Shown here piece by piece: positions 9,245 through 17,092 of a stretch of 45,479 nt of DNA; the stretch's first letter is position 1, and each line of letters starts with the position of its first letter. The stretch lies in assembly GCA_947456525.1 (NCBI GenBank), contig CANGRI010000002.1, positions 1-45,479 on the forward strand, in the 5' to 3' direction. Below the pieces are notes generated by a model, which was not told the DNA's origin, did no database searches, and saw nothing but the letters and a program-made list of their open reading frames with translations. This DNA comes from Opitutia bacterium. Lineage in GTDB: Bacteria; Verrucomicrobiota; Verrucomicrobiia; Opitutales; UBA953. The position numbers and the translations under genes were made by a program.

Positions 9245-10083
9245 GCGCACTTACGTCCATCGCCGGACTCTCCGAAGTCGCCGCCCAATACGGCGCCCTG
9301 CTCGTCGACCAATTCGGCACGCTGCACGACGGCACCGTCGCGTATCCGCATGCCGCCGAGGCCCTGCGTCGCTTCCGCGAGAGCGGCGGCAAGGTCGCGG
9401 TGCTTTCCAATTCCGCCAAGACCGGCGCCGACAACGTCGTACGCCTCGCGAAGTTCGGCTTCGGCCCCGAACACTTCGACGCCGTGGTCACCTCCGGCGA
9501 CGCCGCGCAGGCCTCGATGCGCGCGGGCGCCCTGGGCGACGGCTTCCGCCGCGGAGCCAAGGTACACATCTCCGGCAAGCCGGGCGACGATTACGGCTTC
9601 GGCGACCTCGGCTTCTCGCTCACCTGGCCCGACGAGGCCGACGGCATCATCCTCGCCGCCTGCCAGGAACCGGACCGCAACTGGCGCGAACAGATCCGTG
9701 ACCTGACGCAGGCCGCCCGTCGCGGCGTGACGATCGCGGTCTGCAACCCCGACCTCGAGATGCTCACGCCCAAAGGCGTCCGCCCTTCGGCCGGCGCCAT
9801 CGCCCTCGAACTCGAACGCAAAGGCGCCGTCCTCCGTTATTTCGGCAAACCGCACCGGGACATCTACCACACCGCGCTGGCCGCCTTGGGCAACCCGCCG
9901 CCGATGACGGTCCTGGCGATCGGTGACAGCCCGGAGCACGATATCGCCGGCGCCGCCGGCGCAGGCCTCGACAGCCTCCTGCTCCGCACGGGCATCCTGG
10001 GGGGTGCGGATGACATGACCCTGCAAGGCCGACTACCGAAGGGCGCCCGCCGGGTCTTCAGCCTGTCGGAACTACGCTGGTAA
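9241..10083 (+). CDS. HAD-IIA family hydrolase (TIGR01459-like)
   Basis: 280 residues. LLVDQFGTLHDG (D23 is the expected nucleophile) is HAD motif I of the class IIA group. VLSNSAKTG is motif II, and AIGDSPEHDIAGA near residue 220 is motif III/IV. The cap lies between motifs II and III, as in NagD/p-nitrophenylphosphatase relatives. It should remove phosphate from a small cytoplasmic metabolite. The start overlaps the FGGY kinase stop by 4 bases, suggesting that both act on the same sugar-phosphate pool; this is inference. The stop is 3 bases from the convergent trhO stop. Confidence 0.88.
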   Translation: MSALTSIAGLSEVAAQYGALLVDQFGTLHDGTVAYPHAAEALRRFRESGGKVAVLSNSAKTGADNVVRLAKFGFGPEHFDAVVTSGDAAQASMRAGALGDGFRRGAKVHISGKPGDDYGFGDLGFSLTWPDEADGIILAACQEPDRNWREQIRDLTQAARRGVTIAVCNPDLEMLTPKGVRPSAGAIALELERKGAVLRYFGKPHRDIYHTALAALGNPPPMTVLAIGDSPEHDIAGAAGAGLDSLLLRTGILGGADDMTLQGRLPKGARRVFSLSELRW

Positions 10084-10086
10084 CGC

Positions 10087-10947
10087 TCAGGCCCCGCGCT
10101 GGGCGGTATTACCCCGGCCCTTGGGCTTTCCGTCCACGCAGTGACGGCACGTCTTCTCATAGACGTAATCCGGGCGGCGCTGGTCCTCGACCGTGAGCGG
10201 CATCTGGCAGTTGAAGCAGATGACCGAACCCGTCTCGCGCAGGTCGGGCCCCACGCCGACGCGCTCGTCGAAGACGAAACATTCGCCGTCGTAATGCGCG
10301 CCGCCGACTTCTTCGAAATACTTCAGGATCCCGCCGTCGAGCTGCAGCACGTCGGTATAGCCTTTCATCGCCATGAACGGACCGGCCTTCTCGCAGCGGA
10401 TGCCGCCGGTGCAGAACATCACGACCGGTTGAGACTTCAGTTCGGCCGGTAGGTTCTCGACCGCGGCGGGGAAATCGCGGAAATTCCAGATCTTCGGCAC
10501 GACCGCGCCCTTGAAGGTCCCCATCCGCACTTCGTAATCGTTGCGCGTGTCGAGCAGCGTGACGGGCCGCCCTTCGTCCAACCACTGCTTGAGCTGCTTC
10601 GCCGAGATCTTGGCGGAAGGACGACGGGCCGGATCCACGCCTTCGACCCCGAAGGCGATGATCTCCTTCTTGATCTTCACCAGCATGCGCTTGAACGGCT
10701 GGGCGGAACTCGGGCTCTCCTTCGGCTGGATGCCGTCCAGCCCGGGGACGGCGCGGATGACTTCGAGCATGACCGCGAGCTGCGCTCGCGTGCCGGCGAG
10801 GAAGAAGTTGATCCCCTCCGGCGCCAGCAGGATGGTGCCCTTGAGGCCTTGCGCCTGCGAGACCTCCTGCAGGCGGGCCCGCAATTCCTCGAGCCCCTCC
10901 AACGGAGCGAACTTATAGCACGAAAGATTGATGACCTCGGCGGACAT
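10087..10947 (-). CDS. trhO: tRNA uridine(34) hydroxylase TrhO (rhodanese family)
   Basis: 286 residues from the ATG at 10947 ([13 protein letters not shown]). A longer frame upstream runs into the trmO region and is not real. The N-terminal acylphosphatase-like part includes [16 protein letters not shown]. The rhodanese domain has [18 protein letters not shown] and the active-site loop [11 protein letters not shown] (C179). The C-terminal part has CFNC and CRHC pairs that may bind zinc. By family this is the YceA/TrhO enzyme that makes 5-hydroxyuridine at the wobble base using molecular oxygen, in keeping with an aerobic host. It is divergent from trmO, another tRNA-modification gene. Confidence 0.92.
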   Translation of the reverse strand: MSAEVINLSCYKFAPLEGLEELRARLQEVSQAQGLKGTILLAPEGINFFLAGTRAQLAVMLEVIRAVPGLDGIQPKESPSSAQPFKRMLVKIKKEIIAFGVEGVDPARRPSAKISAKQLKQWLDEGRPVTLLDTRNDYEVRMGTFKGAVVPKIWNFRDFPAAVENLPAELKSQPVVMFCTGGIRCEKAGPFMAMKGYTDVLQLDGGILKYFEEVGGAHYDGECFVFDERVGVGPDLRETGSVICFNCQMPLTVEDQRRPDYVYEKTCRHCVDGKPKGRGNTAQRGA

Positions 10948-11011
10948 TGCGGCCAACACGGCTAATGACGGCCAACGTCCAAGACAATGAATCTTTGCCT
11001 TTTGCCCTGCG

Positions 11012-11023
11012 AGGCCTAGGCCT
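11012..11023. promoter_or_regulatory. 12-bp perfect palindrome upstream of trmO
   Basis: aggcctaggcct equals its own reverse complement. It sits in the 75-base gap between divergent trhO and trmO and touches the first base of the possible TTG start at 11023. It could be an operator; short palindromes also arise by chance. Confidence 0.35.
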
Positions 11024-11841
11024 TGGTCATCTTGGATCCGGGACTCACCATCACGCCCATCGGCTTCATCCGCTCCGGTAAGCCGTTGAAGTTCGACGCC
11101 CGTCACCAGCCCGACGAGAAGCAGGCCGAGACCAACGTCCTGGAGATGCTGCCCGGGGACAAATACCAGAAGGCCCTCAAGGACCTGCAAGGGTTCGACC
11201 GTGTCTGGCTCATCTGGTGGTTCCATCGCAACACCGACTGGCGGCCCGAAGTGCTCCCGCCGCGCGGCCCCTCGAAGAGACGCGGCGTCTTCGCGACCCG
11301 CTCTCCGCATCGCCCCAATCCGATCGGCATCACGCCGGTGCAGCTGCTCGAGATCAAGAAGGGCAAGCTGATCCTCGGTCCGTGCGACCTCGTCGACGGC
11401 ACGCCGGTCTTCGACATCAAGCCTTACATCCCGGCCTACGATTCGTTCCCCGACGCCAAGGCGGGCTGGATCGACGAGGTCGACGCCGCGCTCAACGCCC
11501 CGCCGGCCTTTACGGTCACGTTCTCACCGCAGGCGGCGGAGCATATGGCGTGGCTCAAGCAGGAATGGTCGGTGGACTTCGAAGCCCGCCTGCTCGAGAT
11601 CCTCAGCCGCGATCCTAGTCCGCATCGGACGCGCCGTATCCGCAGCCGCCACGGCGACCTCTTCGACATCGGCTGCGGCGCCTGGTATGCGGTGTTCGAG
11701 GTCAAGGGATCGATCGTGAGCATCCTGCACCTGAAGCCGGCCTTCCCGCTCAAGTTCCTGACGGACCCCGCCCGACCGGTGATTCCCGACAAGGATGCGC
11801 AGCTCGCCTTTCGGGCCCGCTGGCCGCAGTTCGCGGACTGA
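11023..11841 (+). CDS. trmO: TrmO/TsaA-type tRNA methyltransferase
   Basis: Up to 272 residues. Start uncertain: TTG at 11023 or TTG at 11032, both just before [10 protein letters not shown], the typical beginning of the family; no ATG is available. [18 protein letters not shown] (about residues 87-104) is the signature of the TsaA beta-barrel that binds S-adenosylmethionine. [18 protein letters not shown] is the second conserved block. The C-terminal about 110 residues match the extra domain of E. coli TrmO (235 residues). By family it N6-methylates t6A at position 37 of threonine tRNAs. It follows a 75-base divergent gap with trhO and is followed by an inverted repeat. Confidence 0.85.
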   Translation: MVILDPGLTITPIGFIRSGKPLKFDARHQPDEKQAETNVLEMLPGDKYQKALKDLQGFDRVWLIWWFHRNTDWRPEVLPPRGPSKRRGVFATRSPHRPNPIGITPVQLLEIKKGKLILGPCDLVDGTPVFDIKPYIPAYDSFPDAKAGWIDEVDAALNAPPAFTVTFSPQAAEHMAWLKQEWSVDFEARLLEILSRDPSPHRTRRIRSRHGDLFDIGCGAWYAVFEVKGSIVSILHLKPAFPLKFLTDPARPVIPDKDAQLAFRARWPQFAD

Positions 11842-11850
11842 TTTTCGGCA

Positions 11851-11879
11851 GGCCGTTTAATTGACCGAAATTAAAGGCC
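11851..11879. terminator. inverted repeat after trmO, possible terminator
   Basis: ggcc(g)tttaatt at 11851-11862 pairs with aattaaaggcc at 11869-11879: 11 base pairs with one bulged G and a 6-base loop. It begins 10 bases after the trmO stop. No T run follows, so a factor-independent terminator is doubtful; it could instead be a regulatory dyad for the 1440-residue gene. Confidence 0.4.
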
Positions 11880-11957
11880 ATCCGCTGGCAACAACTTCCG
11901 GGCCGCGAGGTCGAAAGTCGCCTCGCCATATCCCTGAAACCCTTTTCCAATCCTGAC

Positions 11958-14900
11958 ATGCCCCGCTTCCCCACCCTGCTGGCCCTTTGTGCCCTCATCG
12001 CTTTCCAGCCGAACACCCAGGCCGCCGGCGAGAACCGCAAGCTGACCCTCGAAGACGGCGACCGCGTGCTGCTGATCGGCGACGTGCTGATCGAACGCGA
12101 AAATAATTACGGCCTGCTCGAGGCCAAGATGCGCCAGGAATTCCCCGGCAAGAAGTTCGCTGTCCGCAACCTCGGCTACTCCGGCGACACTCCCCTCGGA
12201 GCTTCGCGCGCGAGCTTCGATCCGGCCGCCAAGGGACTCGACCAACTCAAGGAACAGCTCGCCGTCGTGAAGCCTACGGTGGCGATCATCGGCTACGGCA
12301 TGGCCGCTTCCTTGGAAGAACTCACTTATCGCAAGAATGACCCGGCGCTGAATCCCGACCCCGCCCGCTACGGCACCGAGCATACGCCGGCGCGCCTGAA
12401 GCGCGAAGTCGCCCAGCTGATGGACCTCATCAAGGAAGCCAGCCCCTCTGGTAAAGTCCGCTTCGTCATCCTCGGCCCGATCGCGCACGAAGACCTCCGC
12501 GGTTCCCGTCCCGGCCTGCCCGACCCCTCCGAACACAACCAGATGCTCGCCGCCTATGGCCGCAGCCTCGCCGAACTCGCGGCGGAAAAGAACGTGCCCT
12601 TCGTCCAAGCCGAATGGAAAACCCAGGGCATCGCCTTGGACCACGGCACCGACAACGGCATCCACCTGACCGAGCGCGGCTATCGCGCCCTCAGCGAAGG
12701 CGTCGGCGCCCAGCTCGGCTGGAACCTGAATAAGGAAGGCTGGGACAAGCCGACCGCCGCCGCCGAAGCCCTGCGCGGCTCGATCCTCCGCAAGAACTCG
12801 CTCTTCTTCCACCGCAGCCGTCCGGCCAACTACACCTACATCTTCGGCTTCCGTAAGCGCGAACAGGGCAACAACGCCGTCGAGATCCCGAAGTTCGACC
12901 CGCTGATCGACAAGGCCGAAGCCGACGCCATCGCGGTCTCCGCCGGCCAGCCGAGCACGCTGCCGCCCGAGCCCAAGACGCCCGCCAAGCTCACGGTTCA
13001 GCCTTCGTTGCCCACCCCGGACTTCAAGCTGTCCGACGGACTCCGCATCTCGCTCTTCGCCGAGAACCCGCTCCTGGAGAAACCCGTGCACATGAACTGG
13101 GACACCTCCGGCCGGCTCTGGGTCGCGACCTCCAACACCTACCCGCAGGTGAACCCCGAAGACCTTGCCGCGCAGATGGCCGGCGACTCCGCGAAGTTCG
13201 GTCCTTCGACCGGCAACGACAAGATCATCCTCCTCGAGGATACGCACCACACCGGCGTGGCCGATGTCTCGCGCATCGTCGCCGACCGCCTGCTGATCCC
13301 CTCCGGCGTCGCTCCCGACAATCTCGGCGGCGTCTACGTCGGCGCGAGCACCGAGCTCCTCCACCTCACCAAGCCGAACACCGACGGCGTGCTCTCCGAC
13401 CGACGCATCGTGCTGAGCGGCTTCGGCACCGAGGACACTCACCACATCGTCCACACGCTTCACTGGGGCATCGATGGCCGTCTCTATTTCCACCAGACGA
13501 TCTACATCCACTCGCACCTCGAGACCCCGTGGGGCCTCGTCCGCGCCAACTCCGGCGTCGCCTTCGCCTACGACCCGAACACCGAGCGCCTCGAAGTCCA
13601 CTCCAAGGGCCTCGTCAACGCCTGGGGCCAGCAGGAAGACCTCGCCGGCCAGACGTTCCTGACCTCGGGCGCCGACAGCTCCGGCGTGCACTGGGCTTTC
13701 CCCGGCGCCACCTTCCCGCCGTCCGAAGGCGCCCGTCGCCTCGTCGGCAGCATCAGCCCCGGCTCCTACCCGAAGTTCAGCGGCCTCGAGCTCATCAACA
13801 GCCCGCTCTTCGGACCTGACTGGCAGGGCAACGCGATCACCTGCGACTTCCGCGCGCACCGCATCGTGCGCTTCGGCTTCAACGATTTCAGCACGCTGGA
13901 AACCGCCAAGTCCGGCTACGTGACCAAGGAGCTGCCTGACGTCGTCCGCACGAGCGACGTGTCCTTCCGCCCGATCACCCCGAAGATGGGCCCCGACGGC
14001 GCGCTCTACTTCGCCGACTGGACCAACCCGATCATCAACCACGGCGAAGTCGACTTCCGCGACGCCCGCCGCGACAAGCTCCACGGCCGCATCTGGCGCA
14101 TCCTGCCCGAGAACGCCAAGCCGCTCGCCTGGCAGCCGGTGCTCGGCAAGCCGACGTCGGAACTGCTCGCCAACCTGCTCTCGCCCAACCGCTGGACGTT
14201 CGAACAGTCCCGCCGCGAACTCGCTAAGCTGCCCGTCGCCGAACTGCAGGCCGCGCTCGCCGGCTGGGCCAAAGATGACATCACCCGCCGCCACGCCGCC
14301 TGGCTCCTCAGCGGCCGCACCGCCGACACGGCCCATCTCGCCGAAATCCTCAAGAGCAACGACCCCGCCAGCATCCAGGTCGGCCTCCGCGAACTCGGCA
14401 AGTCCCTCGGCGCCCGCAACGTGACCGACATCAGCCTGATCGTGCCGTTCCTCTCGCACGCCAATCCGCGCGTACAGCTCGAAGCCCATCGCGCCCTCGC
14501 CCGAGTGCGCACGCCGGAGAGCGCCCGGGCCGTGCTCACGCATCTCCCGAAGAACACCGAAGACACGTTCCTCGATTTCGCCGCCTGGACGAGCATCAAC
14601 GAACTCGCCCGCCCTTGGCTCGAAGACGTCGCCGCCCAGCCCTCGAGGGTCGAAGGACAGGAAGCCGCCCTCGATGCCATCGTGAAGGCCATCGACCCCG
14701 GCATCGCCACGCCCTACGTGCAGCGCCTCTTCGTCGGACGCAAGATCGACGCCGCCGGCACGGGTCCGTGGATCGAACTCATCGGCAAGGCCGGCACCTC
14801 CGAGGAAGCCTCCCTGCTCTTCCAGGCGCTCATCAACGACAAGTCCCTGCAGCCTGGCACCCGCCTGCGCGTGGCCAAAGCCCTCTCGGAAGCCGGCACC

Positions 14901-16280
14901 CGCAACGTGCGTCCGAACGGCGACCTCGCCGGACTCGGCGCCCTGCTCAATTACCAGACCGAAGGAAAACTGCTGATCGAATGCGTCCGCCTCGCCGGCC
15001 AATGGAAGCTCGTGCAGTTCGTCCCCGCGATCGGCGACTTCGCCGGCCGCGAAAAGGAAGCCGCCCTTCGCCAGACCGCCATCGGCGCCCTGCGCACGAT
15101 CGGCCAGCAGGCCTCGCTCAATGCGCTCCGCGGCCTGACCGCCGAAACCCGTCCGGCCGTGGTCCGGAGCGACGCCCTTCCCGCCCTGGCCGCCCACGCG
15201 CCGGCCGAAGCCTACAAGGCCATCCCGTCGGTCTTCGCGCAAATCAAGTCCAAGGACGTCGCCGTGGCGGTCTGGACCAACCTCTTCCAGCTCGGCGGCT
15301 TCTCCCAGCGCCTCGCGAAGGATTTCCCCAAGGGCCTGAGCGCCGACAACCTCGCCGCCGCCCTCAAGGGCGCCCGCTCGCTCGGTCGAGGCGGCGTCGC
15401 CTTGGTCAAGACCCTCGAACCGCTCACCGGGGCGAAGACCGGCCCGCGCAACTATGAGGCGGAAATCGCCGGCATCATCGCCAATATCAAGAACGGCGCC
15501 GACCCGGTGGAAGGCGAACTGCAGTATCGCAAGTCCGGCTGCACGCTGTGCCACGCCATCGGCGGCGCCGGCGGCAAGCTCGGGCCCGACCTCAGCAGCA
15601 TCGGCGCGAGCGCTCCGCTCGACTACATCATCGAGAGCGTGCTCAACCCCGCCGCCAAGGTGAAGGAAGGCTACCACGCCTTCTCCTTCAAGATGAAGGA
15701 CGGCTCCCTGATGACCGGCATCCCGGCCCGCGAGAACGCAACCGAGCTGTTCATCCGCCCCGGCCCCGGCGTCGAGATCCCGATCCTCAAGGCCAACATC
15801 GTCAGCCGCGACAACATCGGCAGCATCATGCCTGCCGGCCTCGCCGACGGCATCGTCGGCGTCTCGAAGCGCAACTTCTTCGCCTTCCTCGGCGAGATCG
15901 GGAAGCCTGGTCCGTTCGACGCCAGCAAGGGCAACGTAGCACGCCTCTGGGTCTTCGACGACCAGCCGCCCGGCGCGCTCGCCAAGTCCGCCGCGCCGAC
16001 CCCGGTCTACACGCTCATCAACGGCCAGCTGACCAAGGAGTTGAACCCCGGGCGTCTCTACGCCACCGCTCGCTTCACCGCCGCCGCCAAGACCGCCAAG
16101 CCGCTCATCCTCACCGGCGTCAAGGCCGCCTGGCTCGACGGTAAGGCCATCGACCTCGCCAAGGACGGCAGCTACGCCGTCACGATCGCCGCCGGCAACC
16201 ACGTGCTGACGGTCGAAGTCGACGGCAACGCGCCCTACTTCAAGGCGCAGTGCGACGACGCGAGCTTCCTCGGCGACTGA
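11958..16280 (+). CDS. secreted SGNH hydrolase - PVC dehydrogenase - HEAT - PVC heme-domain fusion
   Basis: 1440 residues with a signal peptide ending near residue 22 (TQAAGEN). Residues about 25-260 resemble an SGNH/GDSL-type domain (LLIGDVLIERENNYG; late DNGIHLTERGYRALSEG holds the Asp/His-like block). Residues about 355-715 are the PVC 'membrane-bound dehydrogenase' propeller (GLRISLFAENPLLEKP, DGRLYFHQTIYIHSH, DGALYFADWTNPIINHGE). About 740-1170 are HEAT-like helical repeats. CTLCH near 1194-1198 is a single c-type heme site with the family sequence KLGPDLSSIGA, and MPAGL near 1290 may hold the distal methionine. An extra about 120-residue C-terminal part follows. It probably oxidises a sugar or alcohol outside the cytoplasm; substrate unknown. 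A TPR lipoprotein gene overlaps its stop. Confidence 0.9.
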   Translation: MPRFPTLLALCALIAFQPNTQAAGENRKLTLEDGDRVLLIGDVLIERENNYGLLEAKMRQEFPGKKFAVRNLGYSGDTPLGASRASFDPAAKGLDQLKEQLAVVKPTVAIIGYGMAASLEELTYRKNDPALNPDPARYGTEHTPARLKREVAQLMDLIKEASPSGKVRFVILGPIAHEDLRGSRPGLPDPSEHNQMLAAYGRSLAELAAEKNVPFVQAEWKTQGIALDHGTDNGIHLTERGYRALSEGVGAQLGWNLNKEGWDKPTAAAEALRGSILRKNSLFFHRSRPANYTYIFGFRKREQGNNAVEIPKFDPLIDKAEADAIAVSAGQPSTLPPEPKTPAKLTVQPSLPTPDFKLSDGLRISLFAENPLLEKPVHMNWDTSGRLWVATSNTYPQVNPEDLAAQMAGDSAKFGPSTGNDKIILLEDTHHTGVADVSRIVADRLLIPSGVAPDNLGGVYVGASTELLHLTKPNTDGVLSDRRIVLSGFGTEDTHHIVHTLHWGIDGRLYFHQTIYIHSHLETPWGLVRANSGVAFAYDPNTERLEVHSKGLVNAWGQQEDLAGQTFLTSGADSSGVHWAFPGATFPPSEGARRLVGSISPGSYPKFSGLELINSPLFGPDWQGNAITCDFRAHRIVRFGFNDFSTLETAKSGYVTKELPDVVRTSDVSFRPITPKMGPDGALYFADWTNPIINHGEVDFRDARRDKLHGRIWRILPENAKPLAWQPVLGKPTSELLANLLSPNRWTFEQSRRELAKLPVAELQAALAGWAKDDITRRHAAWLLSGRTADTAHLAEILKSNDPASIQVGLRELGKSLGARNVTDISLIVPFLSHANPRVQLEAHRALARVRTPESARAVLTHLPKNTEDTFLDFAAWTSINELARPWLEDVAAQPSRVEGQEAALDAIVKAIDPGIATPYVQRLFVGRKIDAAGTGPWIELIGKAGTSEEASLLFQALINDKSLQPGTRLRVAKALSEAGTRNVRPNGDLAGLGALLNYQTEGKLLIECVRLAGQWKLVQFVPAIGDFAGREKEAALRQTAIGALRTIGQQASLNALRGLTAETRPAVVRSDALPALAAHAPAEAYKAIPSVFAQIKSKDVAVAVWTNLFQLGGFSQRLAKDFPKGLSADNLAAALKGARSLGRGGVALVKTLEPLTGAKTGPRNYEAEIAGIIANIKNGADPVEGELQYRKSGCTLCHAIGGAGGKLGPDLSSIGASAPLDYIIESVLNPAAKVKEGYHAFSFKMKDGSLMTGIPARENATELFIRPGPGVEIPILKANIVSRDNIGSIMPAGLADGIVGVSKRNFFAFLGEIGKPGPFDASKGNVARLWVFDDQPPGALAKSAAPTPVYTLINGQLTKELNPGRLYATARFTAAAKTAKPLILTGVKAAWLDGKAIDLAKDGSYAVTIAAGNHVLTVEVDGNAPYFKAQCDDASFLGD

Positions 16281-16975
16281 TGACGCGTTGCGCGCTCATC
16301 CTGCTGGCGGTCGTCTCGGCAGGCTGCCACGACGCAGCTCTCCCCATCAACGACGCCGAAGCCTTGCGTCAACGGGCGGCCCTCTGCCGTAGCGAAGGCA
16401 AGTCGGGGGAAGCCTCCGAACTGCTGACCGCGGCGATCGCCAAGCAACCGACGGCGACGCCGGAAGACCGGGCCGCGGCCGCGGACCTGCGACGGGAACT
16501 CGCGAGCCTACGGATGTCTTCCGACGACCTTGCCGACGCGGAGAAACTCTACCGCGAGGCTCTCGCCTTGCTCGAATCGACGCCGCGAGGTTCCGATGCG
16601 GCCGTCATCAACCTCCGCACCCAGCTCGCCGGCCTGTCCTATCGCCAGTCACGCCTCGACGAGGCCGCCGAATTGTACCGCAAGGTCTTGGCCCTGGAAG
16701 TCGTCTCGCTCGGCGAAGGCCACCCCGACCCCCTCGGCACGATGAGCATCCTCGGCGGACTCGAACTGAAACGCGGCAAGCTCGCCGAAGCCGAAGCCTT
16801 GTTCCGCCGCCAACTCACCGGCGTTCAGAAGCTCCATGGAGCCGAAAAACGCGAGACCACCACGGTCTTGGACAATCTGGCCGAAGCGCTGGACAAGCAG
16901 GGTCAGACCGCCGAAGCCACCCGACTGCGAGAAGAAGCCAAGCGGATCCGCCATAAGCTCTGCGACGAGTGCTGA
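16280..16975 (+). CDS. TPR-repeat lipoprotein
   Basis: 231 residues from the ATG at 16280, which overlaps the upstream stop as TGATG. A further upstream in-frame ATG would put 10 charged residues before the signal. MTRCALILLAVVSAGC is a lipoprotein signal with cysteine at residue 16. The rest is alpha-helical, with TPR-like units such as DLADAEKLYREALALLE, RLDEAAELYRKVLALE and KLAEAEALFRRQL, close to kinesin-light-chain-type TPRs. It is probably a membrane-anchored scaffold, co-translated with the giant heme protein and possibly its partner. Partner and function are not shown by the sequence. Confidence 0.85.
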   Translation: MTRCALILLAVVSAGCHDAALPINDAEALRQRAALCRSEGKSGEASELLTAAIAKQPTATPEDRAAAADLRRELASLRMSSDDLADAEKLYREALALLESTPRGSDAAVINLRTQLAGLSYRQSRLDEAAELYRKVLALEVVSLGEGHPDPLGTMSILGGLELKRGKLAEAEALFRRQLTGVQKLHGAEKRETTTVLDNLAEALDKQGQTAEATRLREEAKRIRHKLCDEC

Positions 16976-17092
16976 AGGAGGCCGGCCCCTTGCGAAAACC
17001 ACCCCCTACGGCATAACGGGGGAACGCCCTATCGCCGATTGGGAATTATTTACGTTTGCCCCGCCCCACTTGACAGACACCCCTTGACAACC

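Noticed and set aside
10948-11310. N-terminal extension of TrhO by 121 residues
   Set aside because: The extension overlaps trmO on the other strand and is unlike the family; [13 protein letters not shown] is the expected start.
11871-16202. 1443-residue open frame on the minus strand
   Set aside because: It is the mirror of the 1440-residue heme-domain gene. High GC at third codon positions leaves the opposite frame open; its translation is Arg/Gly/Val/Glu-rich without any domain or signal peptide.
17070-17091. TTGACA and TTGACAAC before dnaG as promoter -35 boxes
   Set aside because: They lie 2-18 bases before the GTG, so a matching -10 would fall inside the coding sequence; no convincing -10 was seen.
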